Positions 40,581 to 49,665 of a stretch of 64,000 nucleotides of DNA are shown one piece after another. Every line of letters starts with the position of its first letter. The stretch's first letter is position 1. This stretch comes from Sulfobacillus acidophilus (GTDB taxonomy: Bacteria > Bacillota > Sulfobacillia > Sulfobacillales > Sulfobacillaceae). The notes below the pieces were generated by a model, which saw nothing but the letters and a program-made list of their open reading frames with translations, did no database searches and was not told the origin of the DNA. The DNA is taken from positions 1 to 64,000 of the forward strand of contig PXYV01000008.1 in NCBI GenBank assembly GCA_003023745.1, written 5' to 3'. Position numbers and translations under genes: made by a program.

Positions 40581-42680
40581 TTGGCCGTGAGCAAACTGCG
40601 CGGACGGCACCGGCGATCAGCTAAACACCGCTGGCTGCAGCAGCACGCCAATCGTCTGTTGAAAAAACTGGTCAACACAGGAGCCGTGATCAGTCTTCCG
40701 GCGTTGGTGCTGGCCGTCGTCGCTATCATCGTGCCGAGCGCCTGGATATTTTGGCCTGCTCCAAACCTGCCTGCCGATACGACCATTTATGACCAAACCG
40801 GCCACTTGGTCAGTGTCCTCTATTCCCGTGTTAACCGCATGCCGATAGGTTACGCGCAAATTCCGGCCAACATGCAAAACGCCCTCGTAGCCATCGAAGA
40901 CGACACCTTTTGGGTCGAGCCCGCGCTGGACCCGGTCGGCATCGTCCGCGCTGCTGCCATTGATCTGTCTCACCGCCAAATTCTACAAGGTGGCAGCACC
41001 ATTACTCAACAGTTAGCAAAAAACCTATATCTCTCCGATCAACGAACCTTCAGCCGCAAATTCAAAGAACTTTTCATTGCGCTTAAACTGGCGACCATCT
41101 ACTCCAAACCGCAACTCATCACCATGTACCTCAATGATGTCTATTTCGGAGAAGGCGCGTACGGCGTCCAAGCCGCCAGCGAACGCTACTTTGGTAAAAG
41201 CGTGTCACAGATTTCACTGCCGCAGGCGGCTCTTTTAGCGGGCATCGTCAATGCGCCCAGCTACTACGACCCGCTCATCCACCCCACACCGGCTCTAGCC
41301 CGGCGCAACCTCGTATTAGCGCGCATGGCCCGCCTTCATTACATCAGTCCTGCCCAGGCTCGTGCTGCCCAAACCACGCCGTTAAACTTGAATGCCGCCG
41401 CACCATTGGGCGACCGCGCACCATTTTTTACAGAATTTATCACCCAAGAGCTACAATCGGCCGATCCTCGGGTGGGCAGCACCCTATATACGGGAGGATA
41501 TCGCATCACAACCACCATGAACTGGCCGATGCAACAGATTGCACAAAATGTAGTGGCCCATTACGCACCCATCAACGGCAAGATCCATGGCGTCTGGGAG
41601 CCACAAACCGCGCTGGTCGCGGTCGACCCGCACAATGGGTATGTGAAAGCCTTGGTGGGAGGTGTTGATTACCAAAACTCCGCCTTTAACCGCGCCACCA
41701 ACGCCGCCCGCCAACCAGGATCGGCGATGAAATACTTCTTGTACAGCACGGTCATTTCCCTGGGTTACTCCACATCCGCCGTCAAGGACTCGGCGCCGGT
41801 TCGTTTCCCGGCCGGACACGGCAAATGGTACATTCCTCACAATTATGGCTACGTTTATAATGGGCCCTTGGTCATCCGCCGCGCCATCGCCTTATCGGAC
41901 AATATTGTCGCGCTGAAATGGATGAATACGGTCACCCCACCGAAAATGATTGCCATGGCGCATGCGATGGGCATTACCAGTCCCCTCGCCGACAATCTCA
42001 CCACCGCCCTGGGATCGTCCAGCGTCACGCCGTTCGAAATGGCTGCCGCTGTCTGTCCGCTTGCCAACGGCGGATTGCGGGTGCAACCGCTGGGCGTCCT
42101 ACAAATCCAAGACGCAGGTGGTCACGTGATCTATTCCGCTAAGCCCCACTTGACGCGGGTACTGACCCCACAAGCTGCCTACGTGGTGCAAGACCTCTTC
42201 CATGCGCCCTTGCTCAACCCTCAAGGCACCGCACATGATCTTGAACCGATTTTCGCGGGTCGACCCGCTGCCGCCAAGACAGGTACGTCGTCGCAGCAGC
42301 GCGATAGTTGGCTTGTCGGCTTTACGCCGCAGTTGGCGGCCGCCGTTTGGGTAGGCAACGACAATGATACCCCGGTGGGACTCACCGGGGATCGGGGTGC
42401 CGGACCCGTCTGGGCTCACTTCCTGGCGGACGCTTTGGCAACCACACCGCCCAGTTCCTTTGCGAAGCCACCAGGCATTGTAACCCGCACGGTATGCGTC
42501 AAAACCGGACTCCTATCCAACGGCTGCTGCACCACCTATCAGGAAGTCTACATTCGCGGTCACGAACCGACTGAAATGAGCCCTGGATGTCAAGCCCAGC
42601 CCGGCGGACGGGCGAATCCTGGACTTGACAAAGGTCCTGCGCACAGTCTATTGGAATCGATTCTTAATGCCATCCATTAG
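40581..42680 (+). CDS. Class A penicillin-binding protein (transglycosylase/transpeptidase)
   Basis: Builds and cross-links peptidoglycan outside the membrane. A short basic cytoplasmic tail and one transmembrane helix (VISLPALVLAVVAIIVPSAW) lead into a GT51 domain with the catalytic Glu in AIEDDTFW and QGGSTITQQLAKNLYL. The transpeptidase has SxxK in PGSAMKYF, SDN in ALSDNIVAL and KTG in AAKTGTSSQQRDSW. About 699 residues. The ORF track begins 57 residues early; TTG 40581 (or GTG 40587) follows AAAGGAGG. It is divergent from the polyamine operon and converges on the molybdoenzyme gene with a 4-bp overlap of stops. Confidence 0.94.
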   Translation: MAVSKLRGRHRRSAKHRWLQQHANRLLKKLVNTGAVISLPALVLAVVAIIVPSAWIFWPAPNLPADTTIYDQTGHLVSVLYSRVNRMPIGYAQIPANMQNALVAIEDDTFWVEPALDPVGIVRAAAIDLSHRQILQGGSTITQQLAKNLYLSDQRTFSRKFKELFIALKLATIYSKPQLITMYLNDVYFGEGAYGVQAASERYFGKSVSQISLPQAALLAGIVNAPSYYDPLIHPTPALARRNLVLARMARLHYISPAQARAAQTTPLNLNAAAPLGDRAPFFTEFITQELQSADPRVGSTLYTGGYRITTTMNWPMQQIAQNVVAHYAPINGKIHGVWEPQTALVAVDPHNGYVKALVGGVDYQNSAFNRATNAARQPGSAMKYFLYSTVISLGYSTSAVKDSAPVRFPAGHGKWYIPHNYGYVYNGPLVIRRAIALSDNIVALKWMNTVTPPKMIAMAHAMGITSPLADNLTTALGSSSVTPFEMAAAVCPLANGGLRVQPLGVLQIQDAGGHVIYSAKPHLTRVLTPQAAYVVQDLFHAPLLNPQGTAHDLEPIFAGRPAAAKTGTSSQQRDSWLVGFTPQLAAAVWVGNDNDTPVGLTGDRGAGPVWAHFLADALATTPPSSFAKPPGIVTRTVCVKTGLLSNGCCTTYQEVYIRGHEPTEMSPGCQAQPGGRANPGLDKGPAHSLLESILNAIH

Positions 42681-43759
42681 GGGTACGACCCGAAATAGGC
42701 ATTTTGTGGATATCCACGCTGCTCCCAAAATCCCGGCTCCGCGCGTTCCGAAACACGAATGCCAACCAGCCACTTTACCGACTTATACCCATACATGTCC
42801 GGAACCAGCAACCGCACCGGAAAACCCTGCGCCACAGGCAGAGGGCGGTGGTCAATCACGTCCGCTAACAACGGACGGTACTCGCGAATTTGACCAATGT
42901 CGAGGGTATCTGTATACACGCCATCCCCCGAATAGAACGTAACCCAAGGTTTTTTTGTGGGATCCCATCCCAGCTGCGTCAAAAATTGCAAGAGGTCGAC
43001 CCCTTCAAATTCGACATGGGGCACCACCCATCCAGTGACACAGTGAAAATTGATAACGACTTGCCTCCGGGGCAAGCTAGCGTATTCCGTCCAGTCCAGC
43101 GTTTTGGCTTGGGGAACACCATGGACCCACAAATGCCAGTGCTCCCGCGGGATATCGGGAAATCCATTAATCACCGTATAGGGTACAAATCCCGGCAATG
43201 CCCCATCATTGCTGCCTTCTGCAAATAACCGACCGCTGAGCATTTTCATTAAGGTCGGCAATCCCATCACCACCGGAACCGCCACCACGGCTGCCGCCGT
43301 CCACCGCAAGGCACGGCGGCGCGACAAATGCCATTCACCAGACGGCTTTTTCCAAATAGGCAGCCGAGTCAGCAAATGCCACAAAGCCCAAACGACGAGC
43401 GCGAGCGCAGACAAACCATGTAATACGGTTGCCACCGCCCGGGTCGACGATGGACCGACTAGGAGTCCAAGACCACTGGCAAGCAGCACTAATAAGATGA
43501 AATAACCCCAGCGCGCATAGCCAGGGCCGAGATGACGAGACTGTGTGCCAGGAGCCCAAGGATAGAAGAAGCGGGACCAGCCAATAATCGCGATACCGTA
43601 AAGAATGCCGCCAACAATGTGGGTCCATTGCACCACCGCAAAGAACGGCCCCACAATCCGACGCCAGGTGCTGAGGAAAAGGGCAAACCCCGAAAGCACC
43701 AGCAACCCCAACGCCATTGCGTGCCGCCAATGTTTCTTTTGAAAGCTCAAGAAAACCAC
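42677..43759 (-). CDS. b-type membrane domain fused to a molybdopterin-dependent oxidoreductase
   Basis: The first half has four to five transmembrane helices with several His residues (QWTHIVGG, TVLHGLSAL, WHLLTRL) that could bind heme b, as in b561-type anchors. After SRRRALRWTAAAVVAVPVVM the second half is a sulfite-oxidase-type molybdopterin domain whose Mo-ligand Cys is in VVINFHCVTGWVVPHVEFEG, with VPDMYGYKSVKWLVGI near the end. 360 residues, GTG start. In YedYZ-like systems the two parts are separate proteins; here they are one chain. No Tat signal is at the N-terminus, though an RRR-rich stretch precedes the last helix. The substrate is unknown; sulfur compounds or oxidised methionine are possible. 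Confidence 0.82.
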   Translation of the reverse strand: MVFLSFQKKHWRHAMALGLLVLSGFALFLSTWRRIVGPFFAVVQWTHIVGGILYGIAIIGWSRFFYPWAPGTQSRHLGPGYARWGYFILLVLLASGLGLLVGPSSTRAVATVLHGLSALALVVWALWHLLTRLPIWKKPSGEWHLSRRRALRWTAAAVVAVPVVMGLPTLMKMLSGRLFAEGSNDGALPGFVPYTVINGFPDIPREHWHLWVHGVPQAKTLDWTEYASLPRRQVVINFHCVTGWVVPHVEFEGVDLLQFLTQLGWDPTKKPWVTFYSGDGVYTDTLDIGQIREYRPLLADVIDHRPLPVAQGFPVRLLVPDMYGYKSVKWLVGIRVSERAEPGFWEQRGYPQNAYFGSYP

Positions 43760-43850
43760 CGGCTTTCCGGATCAAACCCCCGTGCACCCGCTTGCTTTTC
43801 CTCGTCGGCCAAATCATGTAATAACTCATTATACCAAAATTCCAGAATCT

Positions 43851-44570
43851 CTACCCAAACACTCGCCCCAAGAGCGTGCCGCCCAGCGCCCCGATTACCA
43901 CGGCGGCCGCCGTCACCAGCAAGAACTGCAGCCCGCTTTTCCACCATGACGATTTCGCCACCTTCGCCTTCAATACCCCGAGTCCAAAGGCCACCACAAT
44001 GGCGCACGCAATGGCCCACGCTTCGGCAACATGGGTCGTAGAGATCAAAAGGTACGGCAAAATTGGCGGCGCGGCCCCCACAACCACCGCTGCCCCCATC
44101 ACCAATGACGTCGACCAGGGACTGTCCAGAGAATCCAACAAAATCCCCAGCTCTTCTTTCATCATGAAGTCCACCCAGCGATCGGGATCAGCGGTCACCC
44201 GTGCTGTAAGAATGTGAACTTCATCCGCATTATACCCTTGCGTGCGAAAGATGCCCTCCACTTCCGCCCGCTCCTCCTGCGGAATTTCCTTGACCTCTCG
44301 GTACTCGCGCTGGCGCTCGGCCCGGAAATACTCATTTTGGGCCGAGGTAGCCAAATATTGTCCCAACCCCATCGATATGGCCGCCGCAATCACGGCCGCC
44401 AATCCCGCAATAATTATTTGGTGCGAGCTCATTCGCGAAAATGTTACCCCCACAATAATGCCTGTGATGGATACTAACCCGTCGTTGACACCAAATACCA
44501 CTTCGCGAATGGAGCGGGCCCGCGGTGTGTGAAATTGAGCCTCTGAATGAAAAGACGGGATTTGCGCCAC
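43851..44570 (-). CDS. VIT/CCC1-family iron or manganese transporter
   Basis: Membrane transporter that moves Fe2+ or Mn2+ out of the cytosol. Five helices are expected: IREVVFGVNDGLVSITGIIV is the family's first signature, and IAAAISMGLGQYLATSAQNE the second. A cytosolic acidic loop with Glu-rich helices (EYREVKEIPQEERAEVEG) is the metal-binding domain. 239 residues, normal. GTG start; its GAGGTGA site overlaps the stop of lipB, so it ends the dehydrogenase/lipoate cluster. Useful to an iron-rich lifestyle (inference). Confidence 0.93.
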   Translation of the reverse strand: MAQIPSFHSEAQFHTPRARSIREVVFGVNDGLVSITGIIVGVTFSRMSSHQIIIAGLAAVIAAAISMGLGQYLATSAQNEYFRAERQREYREVKEIPQEERAEVEGIFRTQGYNADEVHILTARVTADPDRWVDFMMKEELGILLDSLDSPWSTSLVMGAAVVVGAAPPILPYLLISTTHVAEAWAIACAIVVAFGLGVLKAKVAKSSWWKSGLQFLLVTAAAVVIGALGGTLLGRVFG

Positions 44571-44574
44571 GACA

Positions 44575-45294
44575 TCACCTCGTCGCCAGGTCGGCGCTCT
44601 TGACGCTCACACGCTGCTCTAGTTCTAACGCCTCCAGACTGACCGCACGATAAGAAAATCCGAACACCTCCGCCAGCGCACCTTGAACCCAGGGCATCAC
44701 TTCTGCAAGACTGACAGATCGTTTGAGCAAGCGCGACATCGACGTCACGCCTTTTTCAGAAATGCCGCAAGGGACGATTCCGGTAAAGTGGTCCAAATTG
44801 GGATCAACATTCAAGGCAAATCCATGCTGGGTAATCCACTCCGTCGCTTTCACGCCAATTGCTGCTACTTTTTCGTCGCCCACCCAAACCCCGGTATGGC
44901 CGGCCAGACGCCCAGCGTCAATATCAAAGTGGGATAACGCCCGAATGAGGGATTCTTCCAATAGCCGCAGGTACAAGTGCAGGTCACGCCCGTGTTCACG
45001 CAAATCCAGAATAGGGTATCCCACAAGCTGACCCGGGCCATGATAGGTGATGTCGCCACCACGGTCCACCATGTAAAGATCGATCCCCTCGCGTGATCGC
45101 TTTTCATCATCCCAAAGCAGGTTCGCCAACGATCCGCGGGCACCACGCCCCACCGTATAAACGGGGGGGTGTTCAACCAGCAGCACCGTCTGTGGCAACT
45201 CCCCCGCTTGCACACCAGCACCCACGCGCCGTTGCAGATCCCAGGCCTCCTGATAGGGCATACGGCCCAAATGCACTAAAAGCGTTTCGGCCAT
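44575..45294 (-). CDS. lipB: Octanoyl-[acyl-carrier-protein] transferase
   Basis: Moves octanoyl from ACP to the lipoyl domains of 2-oxoacid dehydrogenases. Conserved RGGDITYHGPGQLVGYPILD, Lys in KVAAIGVKATEW and the acyl-binding Cys in GIVPCGISEKGVTS. 239 residues. It follows lipA with 1 nt between them and lies directly downstream of the complex whose E2 it modifies. Confidence 0.96.
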   Translation of the reverse strand: MAETLLVHLGRMPYQEAWDLQRRVGAGVQAGELPQTVLLVEHPPVYTVGRGARGSLANLLWDDEKRSREGIDLYMVDRGGDITYHGPGQLVGYPILDLREHGRDLHLYLRLLEESLIRALSHFDIDAGRLAGHTGVWVGDEKVAAIGVKATEWITQHGFALNVDPNLDHFTGIVPCGISEKGVTSMSRLLKRSVSLAEVMPWVQGALAEVFGFSYRAVSLEALELEQRVSVKSADLATR

Positions 45295-45295
45295 C

Positions 45296-46192
45296 TCACA
45301 CCTCCTGCGGAACTTGGGATGCCGCGTGGTACGAACTGCGGACTAACGGACCCGACTCAACATGGCGAAATCCTAAGGCTTGGGCTTCACGTTTGATGTC
45401 GACAAATTCCTCCGGTGTATAATATTTTTCAACCGGCAAATGCTTTTGATCGGGCCGCAAGTACTGTCCCACCGTCAAAACGTCCACCCCGTTTTCGCGC
45501 AGATCGACGAAGACTTGATGAAGTTCCTCGCGTGTTTCGCCCAGTCCCACCATCAGGCCGGATTTCGTCACAATGCTTTCGTCCTGCTGTTTGACGCGCC
45601 GCAAAAGCTCCAATGTCCGTTCATATTGTGCTTTAGGCCGAACCCACGGATACAGGCGCGGAACAGATTCGGTGTTGTGGTTGAAGATATCCGGGCGAGC
45701 GGCCACGATACTAGCCAAAGCCTCCCAATTGCCAAGCAAATCCGGTGTCAACACCTCAATCCCACAACCCGGCACTTGCTCGCGGACAGCTTCAATACAA
45801 CCTGCAAAAATCTCCGCACCGCCATCAGCCAGATCGTCGCGCGTGACGGAGGTAATGACCACATGGCGCAAACCCATATTCTTGGTCGTCTCGGCAATAC
45901 GCTGGGGCTCCAGCCGATCCAATTCGGTAGGGCGGCCTGTCGTAATGGCACAAAATCCGCAATTGCGAGTGCATATGTCGCCCAGAATCAGAAAGGTTGC
46001 AGTGCGGGCCTGCCAGCACTCGTAAATATTGGGGCACATGGCTTCCTCACAAACCGTGTGCAACGTTTGCGAGCGCATCAGTTGCTTTATCTCAAGGTAG
46101 TTTTCGCCTTGCGTCAACCGAACCTTAAGCCACGGTGGGGGCTTGGGTCCCGGGGCGGTCCGCGACGGATGCGCCATCGGCAATGGCTCCAT
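45296..46192 (-). CDS. lipA: Lipoyl synthase
   Basis: Radical-SAM enzyme that inserts two sulfurs into octanoyl-protein. The auxiliary cluster CEEAMCPNIYEC and the radical-SAM cluster CTRNCGFC are both present, with the C-terminal Ser ligand in VESGPLVRSSYHA. 298 residues; ATG after GGAGGAGAGG. It lies between E2 and lipB in one transcript, so the cofactor is made alongside its target. Confidence 0.97.
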   Translation of the reverse strand: MEPLPMAHPSRTAPGPKPPPWLKVRLTQGENYLEIKQLMRSQTLHTVCEEAMCPNIYECWQARTATFLILGDICTRNCGFCAITTGRPTELDRLEPQRIAETTKNMGLRHVVITSVTRDDLADGGAEIFAGCIEAVREQVPGCGIEVLTPDLLGNWEALASIVAARPDIFNHNTESVPRLYPWVRPKAQYERTLELLRRVKQQDESIVTKSGLMVGLGETREELHQVFVDLRENGVDVLTVGQYLRPDQKHLPVEKYYTPEEFVDIKREAQALGFRHVESGPLVRSSYHAASQVPQEV

Positions 46193-46246
46193 GGTATCCT
46201 CTCCTCCCTAAATTTTACGCGCGTGCGCTATCATAGCCAGCCCCGC

Positions 46247-47545
46247 TTATGCATATAAAGACGTCTCGGGGCCGATACTTTCAAGATTTTTCTTGACCAC
46301 CCGCAAAAACTTGCCTGCGTCGGCTCCATCTACAACGCGATGATCAAACGACAAGCAGACATTGACCATCGATCGCACCGCAATCATGTCGCCGACAACA
46401 ACCGGACGCTTGACGATAGACTCCATCGTCACAATACCTACTTCGGGCGCGTTGATGACCGGATACGTAAGGACGGTTCCTACCGCTCCGGTATTGTCCA
46501 CGGTAAATGTTCCCCCGGACAAGTCCTCCATGCTCAGACGGCCGGATCGGGCACGCTGCACCAAGTCCTGCGTGGCCTTTGCCAACCCCACGACATTTTT
46601 TTGATCGGCATCTTTCACCACCGGCACAATCAAGCCGCGATCGGTCGCAGCGGCCATACCAATATTGATGCGCTTTTTCAGCACAACGCTATCCCCGTTC
46701 CATTGCGCGTTCATCACCGGAACCGCTCGCAGTCCCTCCACTACGGCACGCATCATGAATGGCAAATAGGTAAGCGAAATGCCTTCGCGGGATTTAAACT
46801 CATCCTTCATTCGTTCCCGCAGCGCCACCAATCCACTCACGTCCACTTCGACCATCAACCACGCGTGGGGAACAGTCTGCTTGGATCGCACCATCCGCTC
46901 AGCAATGACCTTCCGCACCGACGACAGCGATTCAACGCGATCGCCGTCCTCAATCACCGCGGGCACCGCATCCATCGCCACACGCGCGGCTTCGGAGGTA
47001 GACGGAACCGGTTTCGCTGTCGGTTCAGACACAGGCGCGGGTGCTGTGGCGGGCGTTGCCGCCTGCAAAATATCGTTGCGCGTGACTCTTCCCCCCGCAC
47101 CTGTTCCCGTGATCTGGGTCGGATCGATGCCGCGCTCTTGTGCCAGCCGCCGAACCGCCGGCGAGAATCGGCCCCGCTCCAGCGACCCGGCAGCACTCGA
47201 GCTAGGCACGGTCGGTGCAACCTCCGAAGCTTTTGCTGGTGGAGAATCCTCGCTCGCGCCCGCGGCTGGCACATCACTCGCGGCATCATCGTTTGCCGGC
47301 TCTCCCTCCACCTCAATTTCACAAATTGGCGTGCCAATGGGAACGGTCGCCCCCGGGTCGACTAAAATCCGTGCGATCTTGCCTCCAATTGGGGCGGGCA
47401 CTTCCGCGTTAACTTTGTCGGTGGCCACTTCTAAGAGGGACTCATACTTCTCGACGGTATCCCCGACTTGCTTTAACCATTCGTTAATCGTCCCCTCCGT
47501 CACCGATTCGCCCAATTGCGGCATGGTGACCACTTCTGTTGCCAT
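46247..47545 (-). CDS. bkdB: 2-oxoacid dehydrogenase E2, dihydrolipoamide acyltransferase
   Basis: Core of the complex; transfers the acyl group to CoA. One lipoyl domain (lipoyl Lys44 in ATDKVNAEVP), an Ala/Pro linker, the E1/E3-binding domain (SPAVRRLAQERGIDPTQITG), a second linker and the catalytic domain with SFDHRVVDGADAGKFL, which includes the active His and Asp. 432 residues. ATG after AAGGAGGAG. Acyl specificity cannot be read with certainty; the E1-alpha type indicates branched-chain 2-oxoacids. Confidence 0.93.
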   Translation of the reverse strand: MATEVVTMPQLGESVTEGTINEWLKQVGDTVEKYESLLEVATDKVNAEVPAPIGGKIARILVDPGATVPIGTPICEIEVEGEPANDDAASDVPAAGASEDSPPAKASEVAPTVPSSSAAGSLERGRFSPAVRRLAQERGIDPTQITGTGAGGRVTRNDILQAATPATAPAPVSEPTAKPVPSTSEAARVAMDAVPAVIEDGDRVESLSSVRKVIAERMVRSKQTVPHAWLMVEVDVSGLVALRERMKDEFKSREGISLTYLPFMMRAVVEGLRAVPVMNAQWNGDSVVLKKRINIGMAAATDRGLIVPVVKDADQKNVVGLAKATQDLVQRARSGRLSMEDLSGGTFTVDNTGAVGTVLTYPVINAPEVGIVTMESIVKRPVVVGDMIAVRSMVNVCLSFDHRVVDGADAGKFLRVVKKNLESIGPETSLYA

Positions 47546-47572
47546 GCAGTCTCCTCCTTGCTTTGGTGTGCC

Positions 47573-48556
47573 CTAGAACTTCGCCAATTCCCGCGCCTTA
47601 TCCCGAATCTTCTCGGGCGTCACCATAAAGGCATGCTCGAGCGGGGCGCTATAGGGCATGGCAGGCACATCGGGGCCGGCTAGCCGCATAATGGGTGCGT
47701 CTAGATCAAAGAGAGCGTGCTCGGCAATTAACGCACTCACCTCGCCGCCGATGCCGCCCGTGAGATTATCCTCGTGCACAATCAAAACCTTCCCCGTTTT
47801 CCGTGCCGTTTCAATAATGGCCGAGAGATCTAAGGGCCGGACGGTCCGCAGGTCGACCACCTCCACGGAAATGCCTTCTTTCTCCAGCTCATCGGCTGCC
47901 TTCAACGCATAACTCACCATCAGCCCATAAGTAATGACGGACACGTCGGTTCCCTCCCGTTTGCGGTCGGCTTGGCCAATGGGAATCAGGTAGCGCTCCT
48001 CCGGAACTTCTCCCTTGAGTGAACGGTAGGCCGCTTTGTGTTCAAAATACAGCACCGGATCTTCGTCTTGAATGGCCGCCGCCAAGAGCCCCTTGGCGTC
48101 GTAGGGCGTTGCCGGCACCACCACTTTCAGTCCGGGCACATGCGCAAAGAAGGCTTCAACGCTCTGTGAATGATACAAAGCTCCATGGACGCCGCCGCCG
48201 TACGGAGCGCGAATGACAATAGGAACCGCGAAAGTGCCATTGGATCGATAACGAATGCGAGCCGCCTCTTGCACAATTTGGTTCATCGCCGGAAAAATGA
48301 AGTCGGCAAATTGAATCTCGGGAACCGGACGCAAACCATTGATGGCCGCGCCAATGGCTGTGCCAACGATGGCCGCCTCAGCCAGCGGTGAATCGATAAT
48401 GCGATCTTCGCCGAACTCCTTTTGCAACCCTTCCGTGACTCGGAACACCCCGCCGCGCACACCCACGTCTTCCCCATAAATGATGATGCGAGAGTCACGT
48501 CGCAACTCTTGACGCAGGGTTTCGCGAATGGCTTCCAAATAGCTCAATACCGCCAT
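47573..48556 (-). CDS. bkdAB: 2-oxoacid dehydrogenase E1 beta
   Basis: Beta subunit of the thiamine-diphosphate E1 heterotetramer. Conserved EDVGVRGGVFRVTEGLQKEF, DSPLAEAAIVGTAIGAAING, RAPYGGGVHGALYHSQSVEA and the end AMPYSAPLEHAFMV. 327 residues. 27 bp separate its stop from E2. It could serve both E1-alpha paralogues upstream. Confidence 0.95.
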   Translation of the reverse strand: MAVLSYLEAIRETLRQELRRDSRIIIYGEDVGVRGGVFRVTEGLQKEFGEDRIIDSPLAEAAIVGTAIGAAINGLRPVPEIQFADFIFPAMNQIVQEAARIRYRSNGTFAVPIVIRAPYGGGVHGALYHSQSVEAFFAHVPGLKVVVPATPYDAKGLLAAAIQDEDPVLYFEHKAAYRSLKGEVPEERYLIPIGQADRKREGTDVSVITYGLMVSYALKAADELEKEGISVEVVDLRTVRPLDLSAIIETARKTGKVLIVHEDNLTGGIGGEVSALIAEHALFDLDAPIMRLAGPDVPAMPYSAPLEHAFMVTPEKIRDKARELAKF

Positions 48557-48651
48557 AGTGTTCGTCCGGCCGTCCTGTCGCGCGCCAGACTTGCCCTCCT
48601 TCTCCGCTTTGGTTTCGATCCGCCACGCCCCCTCTTAGGCAGGGGTGGCGC

Positions 48652-49632
48652 CTACATCGAGCCATACACGTGATCCGTCAGTGTGGCAGGATCCGGCAGC
48701 GCCGCCTTCTCAGCATACTCCGTGGCGTCGTTGACCACATCTTTGATTTGCTGCTGCATGGCTTTCAATTTGTCGTCAGTCAAAATCTCCGCCTTCTTCA
48801 AATACGCTTCAAACAAAGTCAAGGGGTCGCGCTTCTTGGCCTCGGCTACCTCTTCTCGCGAGCGATAGGCACGATCGTCGTCGTCGCTGGAATGTGGTAC
48901 AAATCGGTAGGTCTTGGCTTCAACCAGCGTCGGACCTTCACCGCGTCGCGCACGGTCTGCAGCCTCTTTGACTACTTCATACACCTTGATGGGATCGTTG
49001 CCGTCAACGATGACTCCCGGCATCCCATAACCTTGTGCGCGCGCCGCCACATCTTGCACGACCATTTGCTTGCGCGCCGGAACCGAGATGGCATACCCGT
49101 TGTTTTCATTAAAGAAGATCACGGGCAACTTATGTACAGCCGCAAAGTTTAAGGCCTCGTGAAATTCGCCTTGACTGGTTGACCCTTCACCAAAATAGGC
49201 GACCGAGACCCGACCATCTTTGAGGACCTTTGAGGCCAGAGCTAGTCCCGCAGCATGCACGTCTTGTGTTGCCACAACCGATCCGCCCGTCAGAATATGC
49301 AGTTTGGCGTGACCCCAATGAGCCGGCATCTGGCGGCCGCCCGAATTCGGGTCGTCCGCCCGTCCCAGCAAATGCAACATCACCTCGCGCGGCGTCATGC
49401 CATACGCTAAGACTAGAGCCAAATCTCGATAATAAGGACAAATCCAATCCTCACCCCGGTTGAGGGCAAACGCCGATCCCACCTGAGCTGCCTCGTGCCC
49501 ATTGGACGTATACACGACCGGTGCCCGGCCTTGCCGATTCAAAATCCACATGCGATCGTCGACAGCCCGAGCTAGAGCCATGTGATAGTACATATCAAGC
49601 ATCAGCTCAGGCGTTAATCCGTTATCCGACAT
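48652..49632 (-). CDS. bkdAA: 2-oxoacid dehydrogenase E1 alpha (copy 1)
   Basis: Decarboxylating subunit. Thiamine-diphosphate motif: GEGSTSQGEFHEALNFAAVH through NENNGYAISVP. The phosphorylation-loop segment VPHSSDDDDRAYRSREE is of the BCKDH E1-alpha (Bacillus BkdAA) type. 326 residues. It is 33 bp downstream of copy 2 and 95 bp upstream of E1 beta. Confidence 0.93.
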   Translation of the reverse strand: MSDNGLTPELMLDMYYHMALARAVDDRMWILNRQGRAPVVYTSNGHEAAQVGSAFALNRGEDWICPYYRDLALVLAYGMTPREVMLHLLGRADDPNSGGRQMPAHWGHAKLHILTGGSVVATQDVHAAGLALASKVLKDGRVSVAYFGEGSTSQGEFHEALNFAAVHKLPVIFFNENNGYAISVPARKQMVVQDVAARAQGYGMPGVIVDGNDPIKVYEVVKEAADRARRGEGPTLVEAKTYRFVPHSSDDDDRAYRSREEVAEAKKRDPLTLFEAYLKKAEILTDDKLKAMQQQIKDVVNDATEYAEKAALPDPATLTDHVYGSM

Positions 49633-49665
49633 TGTGACCCGCTCCTTTCCTACTGCTCTGTCCTG

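Noticed and set aside
43335-43829. 164-residue ORF antiparallel in frame to the molybdoenzyme membrane part
   Set aside because: Same strand but different frame of the fusion gene; lacks the helical pattern and has no start signal.
45380-46258. 292-residue ORF opposite lipA
   Set aside because: A mirror frame of a well-supported gene with all Fe-S motifs on the other strand; no independent motif.
46340-47365. 341-residue His/Arg-rich ORF opposite E2
   Set aside because: Composition is that of an antisense shadow of an Ala/Pro-rich gene; E2 on the other strand is certain.
46779-47576. 265-residue ORF opposite E2
   Set aside because: Antisense shadow with low-complexity Ser/Ala content and no family resemblance.
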